From Citrus sinensis (lineage: Eukaryota > Streptophyta > Magnoliopsida > Sapindales > Rutaceae), in NCBI RefSeq assembly GCF_022201045.2, contig NC_068562.1:10212001-10276000 (forward strand): a DNA stretch of 64,000 nucleotides, given 5' to 3'. Position 1 is the first letter of the stretch. Each line of letters opens with the position of its first letter. A program made the translations under genes and the position numbers. Below are positions 8,903-21,023 of the stretch, piece by piece. Below the pieces are notes generated by a model. It saw nothing but the letters and a program-made list of their open reading frames with translations, did not search any database and was not told the DNA's origin.

Positions 8903-11900
8903 TTATTCTCCCTCCATTTTAATATTCTCAAACAATGCGTCTCTAATCTTTTTGAGCCTGGTTACAATTTCTTTTGTGTTGATCCTCATTTCAGGTGCTT
9001 CGCTTGTACAGTTCATAGCCAAACTCAAGACAAATGAGACACATTGTTCTTTTGCAGCAAAATATTTGTCTTCTCTTGTTAGTAGATTTGTGTCAACAAC
9101 ATTCATCACTGATATGGGTAACAAGTCATTAACCCAATTTTTTAAGCTCATCTCTTCACAAAATATTTCGCATGTGGGTTTCTTCTTTGTAAATATATCT
9201 ATTAAAGTAATGCCATAGCTGTACACATCACTTTTTGGTGATACTTGTCCTTCTCTTCCATACTCTACAGATCACACATCAGTTTTGTTAACAGACGAAT
9301 CATTAGTATTATAATATTTTGATAAGAAGATTAGGCAAAACCAATAATATAATTTTAAATGAAAAAAAAAAGAAATTAATTTAGAACAACCCACAAACCT
9401 GGTGCCATATAACCTATTGTGCCGAGTGTTTGTGTTCTCATGGATTCCTCTCCATTCAAGAGCTTTGCAATGCCAAAATCACTCAAATGTGCAACCATGT
9501 CATCATCTAATAATATATTGCTAGGCTTTATGTCACAATGAACCACAGGATTTGAATAACCAAAGTGGAGATATTCCAGAGCTAATGCAACATCAATCAT
9601 TATGCTCAATCTCTGAAAAATATCCAAGCTGCGGTTACTTGAATACAAACACTTCTCCAAGGATCCATTAGCCATATATTCTAACACCAGTGCTTTAAAA
9701 TTACCATTTGAACAACTACTGATGATTTTCACGAGATTTCGATGACGTACACTTTTCAGCACTTCACATTCAGCATCAAAACTTTTCAATGCTCCATCAA
9801 ATTGCAAGTGAAACACCTTTATTGCAACCTCCATCCCATCTAGAAATCTGCCTTTGTAAACCGTACCAAAACTTCCAATTCCAATCAGGCTTTTTTCACT
9901 GAAGTGATCTGTTGCTAGTAAAAGTTCTCGGTATGAGAATCTTCTCCACATTGCTTGAGGTGACATATTTACTTCAATATTTGATAGCTCTGTGTTTCCT
10001 TTACGATATCTGGTGATCAACCCAATTCCAAGAGCTAGTAAGATCGCTATTATGAACACACTCAAAGGTAAAACCACACCTAGGAGAATAACATTTTTGC
10101 TTGATTTTTGATGAGGGCTACTTTTGCACAATGGGACTTGCAGATGAGGTGAACCGCACAACAAATCATTCCCCATAAATGATTGTGCTGAGAAATTTGC
10201 AAAAGATCCTCCACTAGGAATCTCTCCTTCTAATCTATTGAAAGAGAGATTTAGATCTTTGAGGTACACGAGTTTTTCTAAGGATATAGGAATAACACCG
10301 GAGAGGTTATTAACAGATAAATCCAAGGATTCCAAACTTGTCAACGCACCAAATGATTCAGGGATGGGGCCGTGTAATCTATTGTTTTCTAAGGAAAGAA
10401 GTTGCAGGTTTGTTAGGCCTCCGATTGTGGTTGGAATGTCACCGGTTAAATAATTCCTTGACAAATTTATTTCTACCACAACTTTCATATTTCCAATGTC
10501 TAATGGAAGAGACCCATTCAAAGAATTTGATGAAAAGTCAAAGCTCAAGATGTTGTTAAGGTTCCAGAAAGTAGAGGGTATGAAAGAAGATAACTCATTG
10601 GAACCCAGAGAGAGATTCCTCAAAGAATTCAAATTACCAAAGCATGCAGGGATTGGTCCAGAAAGCTTGTTGTGGTCCACGTGAAGCTCAGATAGCCTAA
10701 CCAACTGACAAAGATCATCTGGGATTGGTCCTTCTAATTTATTATTTTCAAGGCCTAAACCTTGGAGTGTATTTAGTCGGCCGACTGTAATTGGAATTGA
10801 TCCGCTCAATTGATTGTTTCCTAAATGTAAGGTTATCAAGTTGACCAGATTGCCAATCTCTTTTGGAATGTTACCGCGGATTTTGCAGTTCTGCAAGTAG
10901 ATTTCTTCCAGAGTAATTGGAAGACTACCTATGGAACTTGGAAGAACGCCGTTAAGTGGATTTTCTGCCAAAACTATGTATTTTAAACTGCTGGAATTTG
11001 CCAAAGAGGAGAGAAAGCTCAATTCGGGAGTTGAAGATGTCAAGTAGTTATAACCTAAGCCAAGATGCTCTAGGTTTCTTAAATTGACAAGTGTGTCGGG
11101 AATAAACCCTGAGAAGGAGTTACCTGTCAACTCTAGAAGAAAGAGCTTAGAGGCATTGAAGATGAAACCTGGAATTCTCCCGCTTAAGTTATTGAGCCCC
11201 AAGTTGAGTCTCTCGATATTTGGAAGTCCGATCAGGTTTTTGCTTGATGATGGAAGGCTTCCTGAGAGAGTATTATTCAAAAGGCTGAGTGCTTTCAAAG
11301 TTGACATGTTGAAGATTGTATTTGGGACATCACCAACAAGGTGGTTCTCATCAATCCCCAAAATCTCTACATTAGGAAGATTACCAATTTCATGTGGTAT
11401 CTCGCCTGTAAACATGTCAGCAACAAGCAACACTTACGAAATCATATCACGCTCTTTATTTTGGTTAAACTATTGGAGAGTGGTTTCTAAGTACGTACCT
11501 ATCAAGTTGTTAAAGCTAAGATACAGTTTCTTGAGAGAGGTCAAGTTCCCAATATCTCTGGGTATGCTTCCGGTGAGTTGATTTAATGACAATGAAACAA
11601 CTGAAAGATCTTTACATTGCCACAAATTGTGTGGTATTGAACCAGTGAAGTGATTATTAGTCATGTAGAATCTTTGAAGAAGAGGAATACGTTGGCACAA
11701 GTCATCACGGAAGCTACCCGTCAGGCTATTGTTTGAAAAATCCAATTCCAATAAAGAAGTAAGATTGAAGATGGATGATGGAATAGTGCCTGTTAAAAAG
11801 CTTTGTGGTAGTGATAGCCACTCTAATTCTGCAAGATTCCCCAGGTCTTGAGGAATTTCTCCTGCGTATTAATTAAGCAATTTATGTGTAAGTGATTTCA

Positions 11901-12627
11901 CTATTCAGCTAGAATTATAGTGGACATTTATACACCTACCTTGAAGTTTGTTATAGCCAAGATATAACTCCGTAAGCTTGGTCAAGTTGCCAATTTCTTT
12001 TGGTATGGCTCCTGTGAAATCATTGATCGACAAAGATAACATTTGCAGCTGTTTGCAGTTTGATAAAGTTGATGGTATTTGGCCATGAAAATTGTTTGCG
12101 GACAAGGCAAGGGATTTTAGGAAAGGAAGATAACTGAAAATATTTGCAGGCAGTTCACCAGATAGACTGTTGTAATTACAATCAATAGCTCGTATTGAAG
12201 ACATGTTGGAAATAATGAAAGACGGGAAAGAACCGGAGAGCTGGTTGTCACCCAAGATCAGTATTTTCAGTGTAGAAATGCTGAAGATGGAAGAAGGTAT
12301 GGTACCCGAAAACTGGTTATGACTGAGATCAAGTGTTTGAAGTGAAGATAAATTTCCAACTTGAGAAGAGATGGTGCCTGTGAGGCCAAAATAAGAAATA
12401 TTTAAGGCTGTGACCCTGTGGGTACTAACATCGCAAGTGATGCCTATCCAGCTGCAAACAGAAGTAATTGAGGTCCAGTTTTTGGCCAAAAGATTGCTAG
12501 GATCACTAGTTATACGAGCTTTCAGAGCAAGAAGAGCTTGTTGGTCTGTGGTATTAATGTTGTTTGCTGCTGCTATAACCAAGGAAATATGCAGATAATG
12601 GAAATAGAAAATGGCACTTCGCTCCAT
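8903..12627 (-). CDS. LRR receptor-like kinase, non-RD, subfamily XII (At3g47570/EFR/FLS2-like)
   Basis: A plasma-membrane pattern-recognition-type receptor kinase. Four exons: 11940-12627, 11499-11861, 9399-11405 and 8903-9264. They sum to 3420 nt (1139 residues) with GT-AG introns of 78, 93 and 134 bp. The start at 12627 (MERSAIFYF) begins a signal peptide of about 21 residues. An LRR N-cap with CSWIGITC follows, then more than 20 LRRs of 24 residues with the L-x-G-x-IP signature. A transmembrane helix is near residues 788-812, and the kinase domain starts near 850 (GIGSFGTVYKG). The catalytic loop reads HCDIKPSN, so the residue before the catalytic Asp is Cys. This is the non-RD class typical of immune receptors. 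DFG and the APE region (MAP/EYG across the last intron) are intact. The two introns inside the LRRs are unusual, since this subfamily typically has only the kinase-domain intron. Both are phase 1 at the same LRR position. Confidence 0.9.
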
Positions 12628-12924
12628 GAGAGACAGAGAGAGAGAGTATAGATTTACACAAGGACACAAGGGTGCTGAAGCCTATAAGTATATATAAATA
12701 ATGAAACCCATAATTTCTAAGAAGCTGCAAAATGAAAATATGTGAGCAAAAGAATAGAAGAAGAAAATTAAACAAGGACTTCAGTCAAGATTTTCCACGT
12801 TTATGTATTAGTTAATTGGTCTTAAAGATAGTTTCATTAACGTCTTAATCGCTGGACTGTTTTTTATTTTAACGATGATTATCATTCCATTTGTACCTTA
12901 CAGAGAATTCCCGCTTCTCCCATT

Positions 12925-13385
12925 TAATTAGTTCTCAATTGTAAAAATGAAGTGATCGTTTTGTCTTTTGGTATCAAATTTCATAAAACCAGCTGTTAGT
13001 CATCCCCAATTTAATTCGTTCACCTGTGTAATTTATGTTGTATTGAGATCGTAAGACAAATACTCCACTCCAGAATTACATGCAGTCATTTTAAGGAATT
13101 GCTTTATACTTATTCTCTGTTCCTTAAAGTCAATTGCGTATGTCTCAAGCTGCTCAAATAAAATAAGTTTGTGCAGTAACATCTTGGTGAATACTATATG
13201 GTGTAGGTTGTAACTTTTTAATTTTTCAGTTTTAGCCTTTAGGGTCATGAAATGACATCATTAAGAAAAATGAAGAAGATGAAAGATGAAAGATGAAAGA
13301 GGTTAACAGGTGCAGAAAGATAATCAGGATAAGATTGGGAAATCTAAAAGGTGTATGAAGTGAAAATTCAATTCTTACATCTTTT
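12925..13385. repeat. R-cluster flanking repeat, copy C
   Basis: The third copy of the segment described at 765-1185, lying about 300 bp 5' of the LRR-RLK start. Shared blocks include 'gaagtgatcgttt', 'ccagctgttagtc', 'gtcaattgcg', 'cagtaacatct', 'gggtcatgaa' and 'aagaaaaatgaagaagatgaaag'. It probably includes promoter sequence of the kinase gene, but no specific element is claimed. Confidence 0.6.
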
Positions 13386-13820
13386 AAAATGAGAAGAGTT
13401 TCAAAAAGAAAATGTGAGGGGCTTTGACCTCTATAGACTTTCAAGGATAAGGCGATGAATTCTCTCTGCCTTAAAAATAATGACGAGCTCATCACAAAGC
13501 ATTGGGAAAAGGAAAAAGAAATACAGAGTTTGCTTGAATTTGTTTTGTATTATTTTAGCAAAAGCCGAATAAAATGGGGACACAAGGCAAGTAAAAACGA
13601 TCTATGTGCATAAAAATAAAAAGTTGTTGGTATTACAAGCCTATGTTTTCAATTTAGAACTCAAACCATAACCCTTAAATTTCCCTACTTTGTAAACCCT
13701 TTGTTGCTGACTAAATATGCCGAATCAGACAACTAGTGTTGCATGGAGATCATGCAAAGGATACTACACAAATTCGTACATTAAAGTATTCCACTCGGCC
13801 GCGGACACAGAATCACTATC

Positions 13821-16800
13821 TCAAAACCTAGCAGCTAGTTCAACTAAATCTTTGTATTCATCAGAGACGAAAGACTTCACTTTGATGCCAGGTTTTCCAT
13901 CTGCATTTCCTGGAGATTCATACTTTATCCCTATTACTGTCGTCAAACCTGTAACAAAATACAAGCCACTGATCAATCTGCTTCACGACAGAACATCAAA
14001 TCAAGACATCTTCCTTGGTGGTATTTCTTCCTATAGTAATTGATTTTTACAAAAGAGGCTCTAAAGAAAAATGTTGCAAAAATTTTTGCAACTCATCCAG
14101 AAACTTACTACACTTCTTTAAAATTTTAAACACCTTTTCAGCACTTTAGCAACTTTTCAGCCCAACCAACTCTTACTAATCAATCAATATATTTCAATGG
14201 ACAAGTCCAAGTAAAGTGCATGGTAAACAAAATTGTTTTACAAACATTGACAAATTCATTTGCAATATGGCAAATCTATCTGGTACAACTTATTTGTTAT
14301 AAATATGAACTGTTATTTAGGTCACAGCAATTATACAAACTTACTCATAAAAGCACCAATGTCTGCTATCTATATGTGTGTGCAAGCACTTTAGTTTACA
14401 ATTTTCTTCTGAAGATAATATAATAAGCTTTATTCTTTCAAGCAAAAATGATCCCGTGGCCTTAAAATTGGATCAAGCATCAATTCATCAGAACAGATGG
14501 CTGACAAATGATTAAATTCTACACTCTATAGACACAAGATGAATGCACTTCCATTTTTAACAAAAAATATATCAGTATATGACATGACTCCGCAAACAGA
14601 ACACTTAAAGGAGCTCCCGAAGATTTGTTTCTCCGGAGTACCACAAGCAAGCATGACTTCCAATTTCTACAAAACTTTATGGCATGGAAATTTAAAATCA
14701 AATAAATATCTTTATGGCTTTAGGTTAGTCAATACCAGTTTGGTCACTATGATTTAGGAAAGCGTAATGCTTTTCACAACCCTTTAACATCCTGGTATCA
14801 CACCATTTTTGTAATCATAGTTCTATTGTTAGTAAAGATTACATAAAAGGCCAATATGAATTTACTTAAACTAAAATGTCTTTACAACTCATGTATCGGA
14901 ATTATTTTCAATCCTAATATATGATATAACTATTTTTTTTGATAAAATCAAAATAATTTTGAAACAATGAAGAAATAAATTATCTGATAACAATAATTTT
15001 AGTATGAAAAAGTATGTTTACAAAATTTATTCTAAATGATAGAGAAATTTAATTAAAATTCTATTGCAATTTTATGTCCTTTTTTGCAATTTCAAAAAGA
15101 ATGATACATAAAGATGACAAGTGGGGTTTCTCAAAGAGTTTAAAAAGGGCGTTATAAGCTCTACTCCTTAGGAAAGCGTAATGCTTCCAGCTCAGAGTTC
15201 TTTAGTATGGGAACCTTAAATGATAAAGACTTTGAGACATCTAAACTGCTATAAAATTTTCATTTAGGAAAACCAAAAACATTCTAACCATGAGTCATCT
15301 ATTAATTTCAGGGAACAAATTTCTAAAAGTATCTCCTTTGATACTAGATACAGTCACTTTATAACAAATTCCACATGAGAAAATACTTACTCTCATGTAC
15401 GCGTCCATATAAAAATCTTTCTCCTTTCCAATATTCTAGGGGTCTTGACCTTATCCTGGTGCTTCTTCTAACTCCAGATTCCCATGATGTACCAGAAGCT
15501 AGAAAAACAAAATATAAATAATTATTCAAATACTACTGCAAATTTTGGTGATGCATTCTAAAACCTAGTGTGAGTAAAGACCTGCAAGGCTTTGCCTACG
15601 AGTGGCAACTTCACGTTTGCCTTTTATGCGTGCATGTGATATTATTTTACTTCGCTTGTCTGATGGCTCCCTGGTTGATCTTTCAACTTCCTGCAGCAAA
15701 ATGAAAAGAAATTTTCACTTATTTTTATTTCACTTCTAAAGTTTGTAAACCACAAATGACAGCACCTACATATCCAAAAAAATTAACATTAAAAGCATAC
15801 TGAACTTTCTATTTCCTATAAGAATTTACAGCATATTTATTTTCAAACACTAGCCCAGATACTCAATGGCTATTAAGAAAATCAACTGAATCAATCATGC
15901 TCAACTGGTCAAATACTCTTCCAAGTCATTTAACAGCATTGTAGGCGTTTGTCACATTAAACCCATTAACCAGATACAGTATTTTTTCTAAATGTTTTAG
16001 TTACTTCATTCAGTTTACATAGCAAGCCATTTGCTTGACCAACCTGACAGTCCAGACAGTAATTACCTTTTAGCTAGTGCATGAATATCATTCTAGATCA
16101 AGCCATGACCAATATATTAAAAATTCGTTAGTTAAACTACCCAAGAGTATCAGTGATTTCTTATTGCCAGTTATAACCTGAAATCATGACAACCAACAGC
16201 GGTCAAGAATCTGACTACATGCTGAATGAAATGGCAAACATACACACCTCACTCATTTATACTTTGCCCAATCCATTACCCAGTAGTCGTCTTTATAGCC
16301 ACAATTAGAAATGTTCAAGTGCAAATGTATCCTAGAAAGTGGAGAGTAGGCAGTATTGAACCTTTTTTCTTTTTTTTTGGCTTTTCAACTCACTAATTTA
16401 AAAATTGTTCATATATATGTTTTGTCAATTTTAAAGCAATATTAACAATATTATCTCAATAAATTAATAATGTTATGCAGCATATATGTGAAACTGGGAA
16501 TAAATAAATAATAGAAAAGGTTGTAGATTCATAGCTCTGCTACAAAGCTCTTATTCCTGAATACCCAAATATCATGTCAATACTGCAGAAATTGTAATAT
16601 AGTATAACTCTCAAATGATAGATTCCAAACACCAGAAAAATGGAAAATATAGTCAAATGCAAAAAGATGGCAAATTATACGCTAGATTATGCTTTTCTTT
16701 CCCTTTTATTTCAGTTAGCATAGAGTTACAAGCAATTGGAATTACCTCATTATACTGTTGTGGACCAGCATCTGCAGTTTTGGCAGGTACATCAATTGTA

Positions 16801-19800
16801 CAGTCGTCAACCACATCTCGGCTTGTTTGATCTGTCGAGGAAAGTAAGAATGAAAACGAAATTGATAACAGGAAAAGCGAATCCCTAGAAGCCAAAAAGA
16901 ATCCCCTCGATTCCTCAGAATTGGGTGGGGGGTAAAATCAAGAGTTGTAATCCAGGTTATTGATTATTGAATAATTGCATCCCAACCCACAAGAGTATCT
17001 CATAAACCTCAGGCAAAGAAGAATAATCTTACCTAATACAGTTTGAGCGCTGTTCAATGTTTTGGCAGGAGAGTCCTCCATGTTGAGATCGTGTTGTACA
17101 GAATTAACTTCATTATGATGAGGTCCTTGAGGACCAGTGTCTGCAGTTTTTGCAGGCCCATCAGTTGCAATGTCTTCAGCCACATCACTGCTTGTTTGAT
17201 CTGTTGGGGAAAAGTAAGAATGGAAGGAAATTGAGAACAGGAGAAGTTATTCCCTAGGGAACCGAAAGGAATGCCCTATACCCCAGAGAATTGGGTGGAG
17301 GGTAAAATCAAGGGTTGGAATGCATGTTATAAACTATTCAATAATTCCATTCCAAACCCACAAGAGTACCTCATAAAGGTTAAGCAAAGAAGAATAATCC
17401 TACCCAATTCAGTTCGAGTGCTGTTCAATTTTTGTGCGGTAGTGTCCTCCATGTTGAGCTCGGGTTGTACAAAATTTACCTCATTATGCTGTTGTAGTCC
17501 TTCTGGACCTGTGACTGCAGGCTTAGAGGGCCCATCAATTTCATGGTCTTCAACCACATCATGGCTTGTTTTATCTGTAGAGGAAAAGTAAGAATTTAAA
17601 AAAAAAAAAGAGCACAGGGAAAGCAATTCCCTGGGAGCCATGAGGAATCCCCTGTACACACGACAGGTAAAATCAAGGCTTGTAATGCTTGCTATAAACT
17701 ATTGAATAATTGCATCCCAAACCCTCAGGAGTATTTCATAAAGGTTAAGAAGAATGGTCCTACCGAATTCAGTTTGAGTGCTGTTCAATTTTTCTGCGGT
17801 AGAGTCCTCCATGCTGAGATCGGGTTGTACAGAATTAACCTCATTATGCTGTTGTAGTCCTTCTGAACCAGCATCTGCAGTTTTAGAGGGCCCATCAATT
17901 GTGTAATCTTCAACCACATCTCGGCTTGCTGGATCTGTGGAGGAAAAGCACAAATGGAAAAAAAAAAATGAGCACAGGGAAAGCAATTACCATGGAGCCA
18001 TAAGGAATCCCTATATTCCTAAGAATTGGGTCAAGGAAAATTAAGGGTTTTAACATACGTTTTCGAGTATTCAATAATTGCACCCCAAACCTAAAGGAGT
18101 TTCTCATAAAGCTCAATCAAAGAAGAGTAATCCTACCCAATTCATTTTGAGTGCTCTTCAATTTTTTGGCAGTAGAGTCCCCCAGGTTGAGATCTTCTAG
18201 TATAGGATCTACAGCTTCCAGCACATCTTTCACCTGTATCTTGTCATGACATCTCACAGGATAACATTCAGTATCACAACTTAATCAAAACAGTTAAAAA
18301 AAAAAAGAAAAATATTAACCAATTCAAAAGAAAAAATCACCTTGTCGTTGAGTTCTGTCTGTTCATTTGTCTGAACACCTGTATTAGCAACAGGCCTACC
18401 TGAAGTCTCACTTACAACCTTGTTATGCAAACAACTGACTCCAACACTATCCACAACATCAGCTAGAAATCCATTTGAGGCAACATCAACACCAGAATCA
18501 AGTCTACTCAGATTATCATTTACAGTTTTTTCAGATGAACAAGTAGCATTTCCCATATCCACCACAGGTAAACTTGCAGCGACATCTGCAATGCCATTTC
18601 CTTCTATCATTGGAGACTTCAACTTGGGAGAAATGGTCAACTCCTTTTCCATATTAACCTCATCAATTTGTTTTCCAGGATTTGCAAAAGGAGAAGCATT
18701 TCTTGCTGGTGACTGATCAATATCATGAGCAGAAAATGCATCAAGCGACAAATTTGACTGCAAGATGTGCTTCTTCAAAGCTATTATGGAACCTAGAGGA
18801 CTCCTCGGTGGAGTTGGAGAAGAAAGACAATGAACAGAACTTTCAGCAGACTTACGCTTCTTTGGTGTTCTGCTGCTCATTCCTTTTACCAGATTTTGTA
18901 TGTCTGATAATGGATTTCTATGCTTTGGCACATCTGCTCGTGAGGCTTTCAAATCAATCCTTCGGGCAACATGCAAGTCAGGGAGGCATAATTTCCCCAG
19001 AACAATGGGTTTGATCTGCAATTGCTCCTGTAAAAGAGCGACTGCCCCATCCTCATCAAGTTCCTCATCCTCGCCTGTAACCAATTCATCCAGAAGTTCA
19101 CTAACCCGCTTTTCTTTCTTTGTTTCTGAACCTACACATATTATCATTACTCATGCCATAAGGATCAAATAATCAGGTCCAAACAGGCAAAATAAGTAAA
19201 TCAAATAGCACATTAGGCTAAACTGTTGAAGGAGTGATAGGAGAACATCGAGAAGGAAGAGACAGACAGAGAGAGAGAGAACAGCAGTTTCAGGTGAGCA
19301 GATCAACCTTTTTTTCTATAAATAAATTCATTAAATTCTTTCACTCACCCACTAATTCTGATTCTTGTAATTCAGCATCACCTAACTCCATTTCTTGAGA
19401 TCCAACACTTGCATGGGCTGTTTCTTCTTGCACATTATAATTAGAATCACTAAGAATGTTCTCTTCGAAGGTTCCTTGCGATGCAACAATTGCTTTGGTT
19501 CTTTCGTGTTTAACATTTTCAAAGATTTCTTGAGAGGAAATATCATTTGAATAGCGATGCTTGTATGTCACTGACCTCCTCCTGAGAAATGATTTTATTA
19601 CACTATGTTCTATAACCAAAAAGAGTTCCTAAATTAAACAAGCTGAAAATACCCCAATATTCCTTGTCGTCGAGGTCGTGGAGCCATGGATGGATTTAGC
19701 TTACTCCAGTCCGTAACACCACCAGTCTGTTTCTCTATTTCTCTTTTTGCATCTGCACCAAAGTTAAAACCTGGTGAAAACTAAGTCCACAAAATTATGG

Positions 19801-20569
19801 TAGTGCGAAATTTTAGGAGGTATAAACAAAGGCAAACTTACTCTCAAATTTTTCATAAGCCATGAAGAACTCTTCCGGGTCTTTCAGTTTATCAATGTTG
19901 AAACTAGGTTCCAATTTCACAGTTGGCTGACTGTCAAATGGCGACATATCATCATTCAACTAATATTCAGTATCCAAATTATTTCTAAACAAACTTGACA
20001 CCAACTACAAGCTTATACCTCGACTTAGGCTTCAAAGAAAACCGAGCCCGCTTACGACCTAAGCCAGGCCTTCGTTCTTGGGGGTTATCAGTAACCTTTG
20101 CAGCAGCAACATTATTTTGGTCCTTCAAAGTTACAGAGCTCGGAATTTCACATCTAGAAATTCCTGAACTACTATGTACAATAGCTCTCCCCTGCTCTAA
20201 AAGCTCATTTGGACTTTGTAGGGGCTGAAATGCAGAAAAATTGAACTACAATCACTTTCTTGTAACTTGACTAAAATTGATTTCGCTCGGACTAATGTAC
20301 CTTTTTCAGCTTAAAGTAAAAATTACTACTAACAGCAACTAAACACAACCCTAACAAGTCGAGCTAAAATTAATTTCAAAATCAAATTAGAAAAACAAAA
20401 AAAAATGAAAAAGAAGTACCACTGATTTGAGCAAATTACTGGCGCTTTGAAGATCGTTGGGATCAAGCGGCCGAGGAGCGATACCAACCGTCGCGAGGGT
20501 TCGCGGAAACAGCATTAGACCCGAGAAGCCCTCCAGCGGATCATCCAGGTTGGAGGTCCGGGTCGGCAT
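13821..20569 (-). CDS. CENP-C: CENP-C, inner kinetochore protein
   Basis: CENP-C binds centromeric CENH3 nucleosomes and recruits the outer kinetochore. Fourteen exons: 20420-20569, 20019-20224, 19842-19930, 19653-19752, 19349-19581, 18341-19131, 18137-18233, 17764-17934, 17404-17574, 17033-17200, 16746-16831, 15582-15690, 15391-15498, 13821-13948. They total 2607 nt (868 residues). The N-terminus matches plant CENP-C ([17 protein letters not shown]; later [15 protein letters not shown]). A middle conserved block reads [20 protein letters not shown]. The hallmark CENP-C motif is in exon 13 ([18 protein letters not shown]), and the usual C-terminal end [17 protein letters not shown] is in exon 14. 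Exons 8-11 are tandem duplicates of one module (separate entry), which makes this protein longer than the Arabidopsis one (about 705 residues). Introns after exons 11 and 13 are long (1055 and 1442 bp). Splice sites were set by eye; all are GT-AG and keep frame. Confidence 0.93.
16746..18233 (-). repeat. Tandem exon-intron array inside CENP-C (period about 360-375 bp)
   Basis: Exons 8 (17764-17934), 9 (17404-17574), 10 (17033-17200) and 11 (16746-16831) encode the same module. Exons 8-10 are 171, 171 and 168 bp, phase 1 at both ends. Each opens with a T/D-x-(T/A)S-(R/H/S)DV pattern, passes through IDGPSK-type and [10 protein letters not shown]-type segments and ends in a [14 protein letters not shown]-type segment. 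Exon 7 (18137-18233) shares only the last third; exon 11 only the first half. The introns also match each other (poly-T/C tract, 'aattgggt' and 'ttcaataattgcat' blocks on the plus strand), so whole exon-intron units were duplicated, probably by unequal crossing over. Confidence 0.92.
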
Positions 20570-20941
20570 TTAGTTTTTGGTTCGGCGAATTGAGAGTTTA
20601 GAGTTTCAAATGTTTGAGAAAATTCTTGAGAGAGAGAGAGAGAAGAACGGTGGAATTCGAAAAGAGGGAGCGAGCGGGAGACGATGAGAAGAGTGGTAAC
20701 TTTTTCCCCCCTGGTTGGGAGACTGGTCGTGCGAATCGTTTAAAACAGCTAAAACGACATCGTTTAGCGAGAGTTAATTTTAGTTTAAAATAGCCGGAAA
20801 AAGGGCATCGTCCGGACAGTTATTTTCTTAGAACTGAAAGGGTTTCGTTTTAGCGAGAGTTTAACTTTCGTTTAATACGGCTGAACAAAACGGCATCGTT
20901 TGAATAGGGCTTACTTTCTTAAAACTAAACGGAAAGAAAAG
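20570..20941. promoter_or_regulatory. CENP-C 5' region with duplicated AAACGA-NN-TCGTTT-type block
   Basis: Upstream of the CENP-C ATG is a (GA)n stretch near 20630-20642. It is followed by a diverged tandem duplication of about 95-100 bp (about 20750-20845 and 20845-20940). Both units share 'ttagcgagagtt-aa-ttt-gtttaa', then 'cgg', then 'ggcatcgt', then 'ttttctta-aactgaa/aact-aa'. The first begins with the near-palindrome aaacgacatcgttt. Such palindromes are frequent near plant transcription starts; a promoter role here is inferred. Confidence 0.4.
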
Positions 20942-21023
20942 CGTGAACGGCAGGATTCGAACCTGCGCGGGCAGAGCCCACATGATTTCTAGTCATGCCC
21001 GATAACCACTCCGGCACGTCCAC
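20942..21023 (-). tRNA. tRNA-Ser-AGA: tRNA-Ser (anticodon AGA)
   Basis: An 82-nt tRNA of the long-variable-arm class. The acceptor stem GTGGACG pairs with CGTTCAC (one G-T pair). The D arm contains box A-like GCCGGAGTGGTTA. The anticodon stem ATGA/TCAT closes the loop CTAGAAA with anticodon AGA. A variable arm follows, then the T arm with box B GGTTCGAATCC. There is no intron, and CCA is not encoded, as normal in nuclear genes. A TTTT tract (RNA polymerase III stop) follows within about 5 nt. It sits between the divergent CENP-C and XRCC1 genes. Confidence 0.96.

Noticed and set aside
13717-14043. 108-codon plus-strand frame
   Set aside because: It overlaps the last CENP-C exon (13821-13948) in antisense and has no domain.
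14519-14757. Overlapping frames on both strands, tested as a possible further CENP-C exon
   Set aside because: Neither translation resembles CENP-C, and the GAG-A/GT-TTG join between 15391 and 13948 already gives the conserved C-terminus in frame.
16653-16895. Longer reading of the CENP-C exon at 16746 through its donor
   Set aside because: The similarity to the other module copies stops exactly at a GT donor (AATGAG/GTAATT), and the next exon joins in frame.
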